A stretch of 64,000 nt of DNA from Flavobacterium sp. AED (lineage in GTDB: Bacteria; Bacteroidota; Bacteroidia; Flavobacteriales; Flavobacteriaceae). This document shows positions 56,381-64,000 of the stretch, piece after piece; the stretch's first letter is position 1, and every line of letters starts with the position of its first letter. Location of the stretch: positions 310,001 to 374,000 of the forward strand of contig NZ_JSYM01000003.1 of assembly GCF_000812945.1 (NCBI RefSeq), given 5' to 3'. The notes below the pieces were generated by a model, which was given only the letters and a program-made list of their open reading frames with translations, ran no database searches and was not told where the DNA came from. Position numbers and translations under genes: made by a program.

Positions 56381-59300
56381 ATGAAACTAAAGTTCAATGG
56401 ATTCTTAGTACTATTAGTAGTACTTGTGGCGCAACTAACTTTTGCGCAAGAAAGATCTGTTTCAGGAACCGTTTCTGATAATGCAGGATTGCCTTTACCA
56501 GGCGTGAGTGTATTAGTGAAAGGAACTAAATCTGGAACACAAACTGATTTTGATGGAAAATATTCTATCAAAGCAACACCAAGTCAAGTCTTGGTTTTTA
56601 GCTACATTGGTATGAAAAGCCAAGAAGCAGCAGCTAGTTCATCAACAGTTAATGTAAAATTAGCAAGCGGTGCATTAGAACTTGAAGGTGTTGTAGTAAC
56701 AGCTTTGGGGATTAAAAGAGAAAAAAAATCTCTTGGTTATGCTACACAGGAAATTAAAGCAGCTGATTTAACTTCAGGTGCAGGAAGTGGAAACTTCATC
56801 AATGAACTTTCTGGTAAAGTAGCAGGTGTTTCTATCAAAAGAAACAACAACTTTGGTGGTTCATCAAGTATAATCTCTAGAGGGGTTAAAAGTTTAACTG
56901 GAAATAACGAAATGCTAATTGTTATTGATGGTATGCCAATTAACAACTCGAATGTGAATTCCAGTACCGGTAGCCAATCTGGTGGTGGTGGAAACACATA
57001 TGACTATGGAAATGCAGCAATGGATATCAATCCTGATGACATCGAATCTATTAACGTATTGAAAGGAGCTGCCGCTTCTGCTTTATATGGTTATTTAGGT
57101 GGAAATGGTGTAGTTATGATTACTACTAAAAAAGGAAAATCTAAAAAAGGATTAGGCATCACAATTTCTAGTGAATTAGTAACTGGAAGCGTTGATAAAT
57201 CTACTTTCCCTAAATATCAAAACAAATACGGAGCTGGATACGGTCCTTACTATGAGGATGCTTCAGGATTCTTTTTATCAAGAGATGTTAACGGTGATGG
57301 TATAGATGATTTAGTAGTACCTACATCTGAAGATGCTTCTTATGGTGCTCCTTTTGACCCAAACAAATTAGTCTATAACTGGAATGCTTTTACACCATAC
57401 TCAGACAGTTATGGAAAAGCGACTCCATGGCAAGCTGCAAAAAACGGTCCGATTACCTTTTTTGAAACCCCTTTATCTTTAAGCAACTCAATTAGCTTAG
57501 AAGACGGTAATGAAACTACAAATTTTGTAGCTAATTTTAACAATTACAAACAAAATGGTATCCTACCAAACAGTGAATTAAAGAAAAATAGTTTAAGCGT
57601 AAAAATTAACCATAAATTTTCTGACAAACTATCTATCAGTGCATTTGCTAATTATTTAGCTCAAACAACAGTTGGTAGAAACTCTACTGGTTACAATGAG
57701 AACATCATGTCTAACTTCCGCCAATGGTGGCAAACTAACGTAGATGTTCAAGAATTGAAACAAGTTTATGAGAGATCTGGTGGACAAAATATTAACTGGA
57801 ACTATTCTGACCCAGATAATTTAACACAAATTTACTGGGATAACCCATATTTTATTAGAAACAAAAACTACCAATCTGACGAAAGAAATCGTTTTACAGG
57901 GTATAGTAAATTAGATTACAAAATAAACGATTGGTTGACTGCAACTGGTAAAATATCTACTGATTCTTACAGCGAATTACGCGAAGAAAGAAGAGCTACA
58001 GGTTCAGTAGCTGGCGCATTTGGTATCAATAGACTGGATGAAACATCTGGATATCAAAAATACAACAGAACTTTCTCTGAGCAAAATTATGATTTCATCT
58101 TAACTTTCAAAAAGAATTTTTCTGAAGATTTTAGTTTCAACGGTGTAGCCGGTGGAACAGTGGTAAGAACAAGAGTAATATCTACATTAAACTCAACTCA
58201 AGGGGGTCTTATTGTTCCTGGATTATATAGTTTATCAAACTCAGTAGCATCAGTTCCTTTTCCTGTAGAAGGAGAAGTAAATTCTGGAATCAATAGTTAT
58301 TACGCATCTACCTCTTTTGGATTTAGAGATTTCTTATTCTTAGACGCTACTGCTAGAAGAGATGCATTTTCAAGCTTACCAGCAGGAAGTAATGCAATTG
58401 GATCATACTCCGCTTCTGGAAGTTATGTATTCACAAAAACTATTGACAAATCATGGTTATCTTTTGGTAAAGTAAGAGCAGGATATTCTGAAAGTCCATT
58501 AGGAACTCCAGGTTTATCTTTAGTAGATACTTATGTAAAATCTGATCCATTTGGAACAAATCAACAATATTCTGTTGCATCAACAAAAAACAACCCTAAT
58601 TTACAAGCTGTAAAAACGAACACACAAGAGGTTGGTTTAGAAATGCAGTTTTTAGACAGAAGAGTAGGATTTGATGTAAGTGCATACAAAAACGTAAATA
58701 AAGGAGAAGCTTTTCAAGTTCCTTATTCTACAGCAACCGGTAACAGCGCAAGATACATCAACGCTGCTACTGTAGAAAACAAAGGTATTGAGGTACAATT
58801 CAACGTTACTCCAATAAAAACTAAAGATTTTGCATGGGATATTTTTGTGAACTGGTCAAAAAACAAAAATACAGTAACAAAATTAGCTGAAGGAATTGAG
58901 AATTTACAATTAAACTCTTTCCAAGGTGGTGTTACTCTTAATGCAACTGTAGGACAACCTTACGGTGTTCTTAAAGGAACCGATTTTACTTACCTAAACG
59001 GACAAAAAGTAGTTGGTGCAAATGGTAGATATGTAATTAACGCTTCTACAAACAATGTTATTGGCGATGTTAATCCTGACTGGATGGGCGGAGTTCGTAA
59101 TAAATTTACATACAAAAGCTTATCTTTAGGTTTCTTAATCGACATGAAACATGGTGGAGATATATTCTCTTTAGATCAATCTTACGGACAAGCAACTGGA
59201 TTGTATGAAGCGTCTGCAGGACTTAACGAATTAGGAAATCCTGTAAGAAACACAATCGCTAATGGTGGTGGTGTAATTTTACCAGGGGTTAAAGCTGATG

Positions 59301-59638
59301 GTTCAGTAAATACTACAAGAACTCCAGCTCCTGATCAATATGGTAACATTTCTGGTTACAGAAGAGCTCCTAACAAAGCATTTGTATATGATGCATCATT
59401 CGTAAAATTAAGAGAAGTAAACATTACTTATTCTTTACCATCTTCTCTTGTTTCAAGATTGAAACTTAACGAAATGACATTTAGCATTGTAGGATCTAAC
59501 TTATGGATAATAAGTAAAAATCTTCCAGATGCAGATCCAGAAAGCGGATTAAGTTCTTCAGCTTTATCTTCTGGATATTCTATAGGATCATTGCCAACAA
59601 CTAAAAATATTGGTTGTAACGTAACATTTAAATTTTAA
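56381..59638 (+). CDS. SusC/RagA-family TonB-linked outer-membrane transporter
   Basis: This 1085-residue protein should import a large nutrient across the outer membrane with energy from TonB. It has a signal peptide ending QLTFAQ and a CarboxypepD_reg-like domain (VSGTVSDNAGLPLPGVSVLV, about 27-100). The SusC signature (LEGVVVTALGIKREKKSLGY, about 105) comes next, then a plug domain with RGVKSLTGNNEMLIVIDGMP and SINVLKGAAASALYG, and finally a 22-strand barrel ending NVTFKF. The substrate cannot be told: no glycosidase, peptidase or sigma/anti-sigma gene is next to it. The SusD gene follows after three bases. Confidence 0.96.
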   Translation: MKLKFNGFLVLLVVLVAQLTFAQERSVSGTVSDNAGLPLPGVSVLVKGTKSGTQTDFDGKYSIKATPSQVLVFSYIGMKSQEAAASSSTVNVKLASGALELEGVVVTALGIKREKKSLGYATQEIKAADLTSGAGSGNFINELSGKVAGVSIKRNNNFGGSSSIISRGVKSLTGNNEMLIVIDGMPINNSNVNSSTGSQSGGGGNTYDYGNAAMDINPDDIESINVLKGAAASALYGYLGGNGVVMITTKKGKSKKGLGITISSELVTGSVDKSTFPKYQNKYGAGYGPYYEDASGFFLSRDVNGDGIDDLVVPTSEDASYGAPFDPNKLVYNWNAFTPYSDSYGKATPWQAAKNGPITFFETPLSLSNSISLEDGNETTNFVANFNNYKQNGILPNSELKKNSLSVKINHKFSDKLSISAFANYLAQTTVGRNSTGYNENIMSNFRQWWQTNVDVQELKQVYERSGGQNINWNYSDPDNLTQIYWDNPYFIRNKNYQSDERNRFTGYSKLDYKINDWLTATGKISTDSYSELREERRATGSVAGAFGINRLDETSGYQKYNRTFSEQNYDFILTFKKNFSEDFSFNGVAGGTVVRTRVISTLNSTQGGLIVPGLYSLSNSVASVPFPVEGEVNSGINSYYASTSFGFRDFLFLDATARRDAFSSLPAGSNAIGSYSASGSYVFTKTIDKSWLSFGKVRAGYSESPLGTPGLSLVDTYVKSDPFGTNQQYSVASTKNNPNLQAVKTNTQEVGLEMQFLDRRVGFDVSAYKNVNKGEAFQVPYSTATGNSARYINAATVENKGIEVQFNVTPIKTKDFAWDIFVNWSKNKNTVTKLAEGIENLQLNSFQGGVTLNATVGQPYGVLKGTDFTYLNGQKVVGANGRYVINASTNNVIGDVNPDWMGGVRNKFTYKSLSLGFLIDMKHGGDIFSLDQSYGQATGLYEASAGLNELGNPVRNTIANGGGVILPGVKADGSVNTTRTPAPDQYGNISGYRRAPNKAFVYDASFVKLREVNITYSLPSSLVSRLKLNEMTFSIVGSNLWIISKNLPDADPESGLSSSALSSGYSIGSLPTTKNIGCNVTFKF

Positions 59639-59641
59639 ATT

Positions 59642-61084
59642 ATGAAAAAGATAGTTTTATTAATAGCATTTATGGCACTGTCTGTATCATGCTCTGATGA
59701 TATTACAGGATTAAATGCAGACACAAAAAGCCCAACGACTACTAAGTCTGAGTATTTGTTTACAAATGCTCAAAAAACATTAGTAGATCAAATGGTAAGT
59801 ACATCTGTAAACAGGAATGTTTTCAGAATGTTTGCTCAGCAATGGACAGAAACGACTTATCCAGATGAAAGTCAATATAACATTACTACAAGAGTAATTC
59901 CTGACAATCATTTTACGATTTTTTATAGAGACGTATTAAGAGATTTAAAAGAAGCTAAAACCTTACTTAATGCAGAAGTGCCTGTTTCAGCTGAACAAAC
60001 TGCTATTTTAAACAATAAAAAAGCAATTGTGGACATATTAACAGCTTATAGCTATAGTGTGTTAGTAGATGTTTTTGGAAATGTACCTTATTCAGAAGCT
60101 TTAGATATTGAAGCACATCCATTACCAAAGTATGATGATGCACAAACTATCTATAAAGACCTTATCACTAGATTAACTACTGATTCTGGTTTATTGACTG
60201 CAGGAGCAACAAGTTTTGGTTCAGCTGATTTAATTTATGGTGGTAATGCTGCAAAATGGAAAAAATTTGCTAATTCATTAAGATTAAGATTAGCAGTTAA
60301 CATGCATGATGTTGATGCTGCTTACGCAAGCGCTCAAATATCTGCAGCTGTTGCTGGAGGTCTTATATCAAGTAACGCTGACAACACAAATCTTGTTTAT
60401 TTAGCTTTGCAACCAAATGCGAATCCTTTATACGCAGATTTAGTAGTAAGTGGTAGAAATGATTTCGTTCCTGCTAACACTCTTGTTAACAAAATGAATA
60501 CTTTATCTGATCCTAGAAGAGCAAAATACTTTGATTTAAAAACAGGTGCTACTGCTTATTCAGGTGGTATTTATGGAGCATCAAACAATTTTGCAGCTTT
60601 TTCTCATATTAGCTCAACAATTGCAGATCCAAAATTTCCTGGTACTTTATTTGATTATTCAGAGGTTGAATTTTTATTAGCCGAAGCAGCTGCTAGAGGT
60701 GTTGCTGTAGGGACTGCTCCAGCACATTATAATGCTGCAATTACTGCTTCAATGCAAAATTGGGGTGTTGCTGATGCTGATATCGCTATTTATTTAGCTC
60801 AAGCTAATGTAGTATATGATGCTGTAAACTGGAAAAAAAGTATTGGAGAACAAGCTTGGTTAGGTTTATACAACAGAGGTTTCGAAGCATGGACTTCTTA
60901 TAGAAGACTTGATTTCCCAGTTTTACTTGCACCTGCAACTACTTACGACAATTTAACAACCGTTCCTGTAAGATATTCTTATCCATCAAGAGAACAAACG
61001 TTGAATGCAACTAATGTAACTGCTGCTGCAACTGCAATTGGTGGAGACAAATTAACAACGAAAATATTCTGGGATAAACACTAA
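59642..61084 (+). CDS. SusD/RagB-family nutrient-binding lipoprotein
   Basis: This 480-residue surface lipoprotein pairs with the SusC barrel encoded just upstream and acts as its lid and binding protein. The lipoprotein signal has lipobox SVSC (acylated Cys about 17) followed by SDDITGLNADTKSPT. The helical SusD core includes YSVLVDVFGNVPYSEALDI (about 138-156), GNAAKWKKFANSLRLRLAVN (about 200) and EVEFLLAEAAARG (about 340). The short length and these segments place it in the SusD_2 branch often linked to peptide or unknown substrates. A strong terminator follows. Confidence 0.95.
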   Translation: MKKIVLLIAFMALSVSCSDDITGLNADTKSPTTTKSEYLFTNAQKTLVDQMVSTSVNRNVFRMFAQQWTETTYPDESQYNITTRVIPDNHFTIFYRDVLRDLKEAKTLLNAEVPVSAEQTAILNNKKAIVDILTAYSYSVLVDVFGNVPYSEALDIEAHPLPKYDDAQTIYKDLITRLTTDSGLLTAGATSFGSADLIYGGNAAKWKKFANSLRLRLAVNMHDVDAAYASAQISAAVAGGLISSNADNTNLVYLALQPNANPLYADLVVSGRNDFVPANTLVNKMNTLSDPRRAKYFDLKTGATAYSGGIYGASNNFAAFSHISSTIADPKFPGTLFDYSEVEFLLAEAAARGVAVGTAPAHYNAAITASMQNWGVADADIAIYLAQANVVYDAVNWKKSIGEQAWLGLYNRGFEAWTSYRRLDFPVLLAPATTYDNLTTVPVRYSYPSREQTLNATNVTAAATAIGGDKLTTKIFWDKH

Positions 61085-61103
61085 TTACCCCCAAAATAAT
61101 TTT

Positions 61104-61136
61104 AAAAAACCATCCCATTTTTTGGGGTGGTTTTTT
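61104..61136 (+). terminator. Terminator of the SusC/SusD transcript
   Basis: Arms 61104-61117 and 61123-61136 form a 14-bp stem (one T/G wobble) around CCATCCCA/TGGGGTGG with a five-base loop and a run of nine T. It ends just before the rlmB promoter box. Confidence 0.9.
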
Positions 61137-61140
61137 TTTA

Positions 61141-61148
61141 TATATTTG
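61141..61148 (+). promoter_or_regulatory. -7 box of rlmB, probably leaderless
   Basis: TATATTTG matches TAnnTTTG and ends four bases before the rlmB ATG. With normal spacing the transcript begins at or within a base of the start codon. A TTG within the upstream terminator is 16 bases away, shorter than usual. Confidence 0.55.
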
Positions 61149-61152
61149 CACC

Positions 61153-61887
61153 ATGGAAAAAGAACACCAAATATTCGGGATTAGAGCAATAATTGAAGCC
61201 ATCCAAGCAGGCGCAACAGTAGACAAAGTCTATATTCAAAAGGAAGCAAACAGCGAACTGATGAAAGACTTAATGAAAGTGATGAAACGAGGTAACATTA
61301 ACTTCTCTTATGTTCCTGTAGAAAAATTAAACCGACTTACTCCTAATAACCACCAAGGTGCTGTAGCTACCATATCCCCTATCTCCTTTTTTGATTTAGA
61401 ATCATTGATAGAATCAGTAATAGAAAATGGAAAAAAACCATTGTTTTTAATTTTGGATCAAATATCTGATGCACGTAATTTTGGTGCTATAATCAGAACT
61501 GCAGAATGTACTGGAGTAAATGGAATTATAGTTCAAAAGGCTGGTTCAGCACCCGTAAATGGCGATACCGTAAAAACTTCTGCTGGAGCTGTTTTCAACA
61601 TTCCAATTTGTAAAGTAGAACATATCAAAGATGCTATTTTTCTTTTACAGGCCAGTGGTATAAAAACAGTAGCCGCTACCGAAAAAACCGACCAAAATAT
61701 TTATGATATTTCTTTAAACGAACCTGTTGCTATTATAATGGGATCAGAGGATCGCGGGGTAAATCCTTCGGTTTTAAAAATTGTTGACGAAAAAGCAAAA
61801 CTACCTATGTTTGGAACTATTGGATCTTTAAATGTTTCAGTAGCTTGCGGTGCATTTTTATATGAAGCGGTAAGACAAAGAAGTTAA
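61153..61887 (+). CDS. rlmB: 23S rRNA (guanosine-2'-O-)-methyltransferase RlmB / TrmH family
   Basis: This 244-residue SPOUT methyltransferase probably methylates the 2'-hydroxyl of G2251 in 23S rRNA. It has the N-terminal substrate-binding domain (QIFGIRAIIEAIQAGATVDK). The knotted catalytic domain carries motif 1 (ILDQISDARNFGAIIRTAE, about 98), motif 2 (IIMGSEDRGV, about 194) and motif 3 (IGSLNVSVACGAFLYEAVRQ, about 223). RlmB is the best match in this size class. A related tRNA methyltransferase is the alternative. It is a single-gene transcript, squeezed between the SusD terminator and a terminator overlapping the rhomboid gene. Confidence 0.92.
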   Translation: MEKEHQIFGIRAIIEAIQAGATVDKVYIQKEANSELMKDLMKVMKRGNINFSYVPVEKLNRLTPNNHQGAVATISPISFFDLESLIESVIENGKKPLFLILDQISDARNFGAIIRTAECTGVNGIIVQKAGSAPVNGDTVKTSAGAVFNIPICKVEHIKDAIFLLQASGIKTVAATEKTDQNIYDISLNEPVAIIMGSEDRGVNPSVLKIVDEKAKLPMFGTIGSLNVSVACGAFLYEAVRQRS

Positions 61888-61938
61888 TCCCCAGCTTTCC
61901 CGAAGGGAAGCAATGAAACTAAATAAAGAAATAAGAAA

Positions 61939-61971
61939 TGAATCAAGACTCCGGTTTTGGTTCATTTTTTT
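61939..61971 (+). terminator. Terminator of rlmB overlapping the rhomboid gene end
   Basis: Arms TGAATCAAGA (61939-61948) and TTTTGGTTCA (61955-61964), pairing with two wobbles, are followed by seven T on the plus strand. Most of it lies inside the last codons of the convergent rhomboid gene, so the same bases serve as terminator and coding sequence. Confidence 0.7.
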
Positions 61972-62734
61972 CATTTAAGACGATTGTATATTCTACCGGA
62001 AAATCAGAAGAGTAATACGACAGTAGTGCTTCCGTTTCATCTTGTGGGAGATTTACAAAATTCCCATTTGCATCGAAACGTTGCATGAATTTATCTCCCT
62101 CAGGATTGTAATCTGGTTTTTCCCAATCGTATTTGATTACTTTTTTATACTCTGGTGTTTTGTAGATTAAAGATAAAACAAAACCAGTTATCAATCCTGC
62201 CAAATGACCTTCCCAAGAAATTGCTTTTTCTCCCGAGGTCTCGGGACTTGGAAAAACATACCAAACCAAACCACCATAAATAACAATTACGGCAAGTGAC
62301 AAAGCCACCAAGCGATAATATTGTGTTTGCATACCCTTGAAGAAAATAAAACTCACCAACACATAAATCAAACCACTAGCACCTATATGGTAATTATCTC
62401 TCCCAATAACCCAAGTAATTATTCCCGAAAGCAAAATTCCAAATACAATAACTTTGACAGACTGATTGGCATAAAAAAATTGCAAAGCAGCCAATAAAAT
62501 TAGCAATGGAATTGAATTGTTATAAAGATGCTTAATATCAGCATGAATAAAAGGGCTAAATAAGACTCCTTGTAAACCAGAAAACTCTCTTGGATAAATT
62601 CCATATTCAACAAAATCAAAATCAAATCGAATTTCAAGCCAAAAAACAAACCAAAGGAATACTACAAAAAAAAGCGGAAGTCCAATAACCGCATTAGTAA
62701 ATTTGAAATGATTATCCATTAGTTTTAGTTTCAT
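61943..62734 (-). CDS. Rhomboid-family intramembrane serine protease
   Basis: This 263-residue inner-membrane protein has six to seven helices. The catalytic serine is in HIGASGLIYVLVSF (about 118) and the histidine in WEGHLAGLITGF (about 175), the rhomboid dyad. HADIKHLYNNSIPLLIL near 62 matches the conserved HxxxN region in helix 2. It should cleave membrane proteins within the bilayer; substrates are unknown. A start at the in-frame ATG 62719 (MDNHFKF) is equally possible. The soluble C-terminal tail (about 205-263) is charged. Confidence 0.93.
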   Translation of the reverse strand: MKLKLMDNHFKFTNAVIGLPLFFVVFLWFVFWLEIRFDFDFVEYGIYPREFSGLQGVLFSPFIHADIKHLYNNSIPLLILLAALQFFYANQSVKVIVFGILLSGIITWVIGRDNYHIGASGLIYVLVSFIFFKGMQTQYYRLVALSLAVIVIYGGLVWYVFPSPETSGEKAISWEGHLAGLITGFVLSLIYKTPEYKKVIKYDWEKPDYNPEGDKFMQRFDANGNFVNLPQDETEALLSYYSSDFPVEYTIVLNEKNEPKPES

Positions 62735-62828
62735 GTTCTTTTAAATTAAACTCAAAAACTTATCCAAAAGCAATTTAGTGCTATTTTGTCATAGTATAAC
62801 TAAAAGGGCATTTTAAATACAATCCCCT

Positions 62829-62908
62829 AGCCCAGATGGAAACGGCATCCTTTTTATCTCGTTTTTTAACGAGATAAAAAGATATAGTGGACAGCTGGAA
62901 ATAGCTCC
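62829..62908 (+). repeat. Structured intergenic repeat, copy C
   Basis: Outer stem CCAG (62832-62835) pairs with CTGG (62895-62898). The inner stem (62847-62863 with 62868-62883) is 16 bp with one bulged C and a four-base loop. The end CAGCTGGAAATAGCTCC is nearly identical to copy A. It lies between divergent rhomboid and rarA genes. Confidence 0.78.
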
Positions 62909-62937
62909 AAATAAAAATAGTAATTTTACCAAAGTTA

Positions 62938-62945
62938 TATTTTTG
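62938..62945 (+). promoter_or_regulatory. -7 promoter box of rarA
   Basis: TATTTTTG matches TAnnTTTG, 48 bases before the ATG and about 30 bases after stem-loop repeat copy C. No clear -33 box. Confidence 0.45.
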
Positions 62946-62993
62946 ATTTATGATTGAAGATTAACGAATTTAGATTTCAGATTTAAAAAACAA

Positions 62994-64000
62994 ATGGAAG
63001 CACCACTTGCAGAACGCATTCGACCACAAAAACTAGAAGACTATATCAGTCAATCCCATTTGGTAGGACCAAGCGGCTCATTGACTCAACAAATTACAAA
63101 AGGAATAATTCCTTCGCTTATTTTCTGGGGACCACCTGGAACTGGAAAAACAACTTTGGCACAAATTATTGCACAAGAATCTAAACGACCTTTTTACATT
63201 TTGAGCGCTATCAATTCAGGTGTGAAGGATATTCGAGATGTTATTGAAAAAGCAAAACAAAGTGGCGGATTATTTACTGCAAAAAATCCTATCCTATTTA
63301 TTGATGAGATTCATCGTTTTAGCAAATCTCAGCAAGACTCTTTACTGGCTGCTGTGGAAAAAGGCTGGATAACACTGATAGGTGCAACCACAGAAAATCC
63401 AAGTTTTGAAGTTATTCCGGCGTTACTTTCGCGTTGCCAAGTTTATGTTTTAAATGCTTTTACAAAAGCCGATTTAGAAGCCTTATTGGAACGCGCCATG
63501 AAAACGGATAATTATTTAGCAAACAAAAAAATTGTTTTAAAAGAAACAGAAGCTCTATTAAGACTTTCCGGAGGTGATGGACGCAAGCTATTAAATATTT
63601 TTGAACTTGTCGTAAACGCTTCTAATGAAGCCGAAATTATAATCACTAACGATCGAGTCTTTGAATTGGTGCAACAAAATACCGTTTTGTATGACAAAAG
63701 TGGCGAACAGCATTATGATATTGTTTCGGCTTTTATAAAATCAATTCGAGGAAGTGATCCAAACGGAGCCGTTTATTGGCTTGCAAGAATGATTGAAGGT
63801 GGTGAAGATGTAAAATTCATAGCCAGACGTATGCTTATTCTAAGTAGTGAAGATATAGGAAATGCAAACCCTACTGCTTTCATCATGGCAAATAATGCAT
63901 TCCAGGCAGTTTCAACTATCGGCTATCCTGAAAGCAGAATTATATTAAGCCAATGCGCTATTTACTTAGCAACTTCCCCTAAAAGCAATGCTTCGTATCT
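62994..64000 (+). CDS. rarA: Replication-associated recombination protein RarA (3' end cut off)
   Basis: The reading frame starts with ATG at 62994-62996 and is open to the right edge (335 codons). The AAA+ ATPase resembles the clamp-loader family and acts at stalled replication forks. It begins MEAPLAERIRPQKLEDYISQ and has Walker A (WGPPGTGKTTLAQIIA, about 45), Walker B (ILFIDEIHRFSKSQQDSLL, about 98), sensor 1 (LIGATTENPSFEV) and the MgsA-type region SGEQHYDIVSAFIKSIRGSD with FIARRMLILSSEDIG. About 90 C-terminal residues are expected beyond the window. Confidence 0.95.
   Translation, partial: MEAPLAERIRPQKLEDYISQSHLVGPSGSLTQQITKGIIPSLIFWGPPGTGKTTLAQIIAQESKRPFYILSAINSGVKDIRDVIEKAKQSGGLFTAKNPILFIDEIHRFSKSQQDSLLAAVEKGWITLIGATTENPSFEVIPALLSRCQVYVLNAFTKADLEALLERAMKTDNYLANKKIVLKETEALLRLSGGDGRKLLNIFELVVNASNEAEIIITNDRVFELVQQNTVLYDKSGEQHYDIVSAFIKSIRGSDPNGAVYWLARMIEGGEDVKFIARRMLILSSEDIGNANPTAFIMANNAFQAVSTIGYPESRIILSQCAIYLATSPKSNASY

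Noticed and set aside
61893..61915. Hairpin TTCCC-GAA-GGGAA after rlmB
   Set aside because: There is no T run behind it, and a better terminator follows at 61939-61971; it may contribute to RNA stability but I did not list it as a terminator.

Overview
The window looks like chromosome from a member of the Bacteroidota, most likely Flavobacterium or a close relative. The DNA is AT-rich, start codons lack Shine-Dalgarno sequences, and many genes are preceded by the Bacteroidota -7 box TAnnTTTG, sometimes with a -33 TTG 19-20 bases upstream. Other pointers are a SusC/SusD pair, a UpxY-type NusG paralogue, zinc-free forms of ribosomal proteins S14 and L36, and the neighbourhood rplQ-carA-eno-gltA. 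I see no tRNA, rRNA, CRISPR array, transposase or prophage gene.

Region 1 (1-25.5 kb, all read right to left) is a Wzx/Wzy-type capsule or exopolysaccharide locus. In transcription order it holds an export pair (Wza lipoprotein and Wzc tyrosine kinase, 25.5-22.2 kb), a UDP-sugar epimerase and a UDP-glucose dehydrogenase, a UpxY antiterminator, and a 532-base hairpin-rich gap. Then come a second nucleotide-sugar dehydrogenase, manC, fcl and gmd (GDP-fucose), the flippase Wzx, an acetyltransferase, the polymerase Wzy, two glycosyltransferases, a second acetyltransferase, a WecG/TagA-type transferase and the initiating WcaJ-like phosphoglycosyltransferase. A second Wza/Wzc pair and a large SLBB export protein cut by the left window edge close the locus. 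The genes predict an acidic, probably acetylated and fucosylated repeat unit built on undecaprenyl phosphate, flipped and polymerised in the periplasm, and exported under tyrosine-kinase control.

Region 2 (25.5-36.7 kb) is housekeeping: recR, a sodium:solute symporter, a CoA-binding protein, marC, two guanidino-group hydrolases (ctlX and a relative), gltA, eno, an erythromycin-esterase-family gene and carA. Most ends carry clear intrinsic terminators, several serving two convergent genes.

Region 3 (37.1-54.5 kb, right to left) is the fused str-S10-spc-alpha ribosomal superoperon, from rpsL through fusA, rpsJ, rplC, secY, infA, rpmJ and rpoA to rplQ. A near-consensus promoter precedes rpsL and a second precedes rplC. 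Intercistronic RNA structures lie before rpsD, between rpsN and rpsH, and between rpoA and rplQ, and are candidates for ribosomal-protein autoregulation.

Region 4 (54.5-64 kb) holds an Omp85-type outer-membrane protein, a SusC/SusD transporter pair, rlmB, a rhomboid protease and the start of rarA, which is cut by the right edge.

The most unusual signals are: a three-copy intergenic stem-loop repeat whose stems covary between copies; a layered stem-loop directly ahead of rpsD; a set of long-stem hairpins in gaps of the capsule locus, concentrated downstream of the upxY antiterminator; and two capsule promoters sharing an identical 14-base -7 region. All are read from the sequence by eye. Functions given for them are inference.
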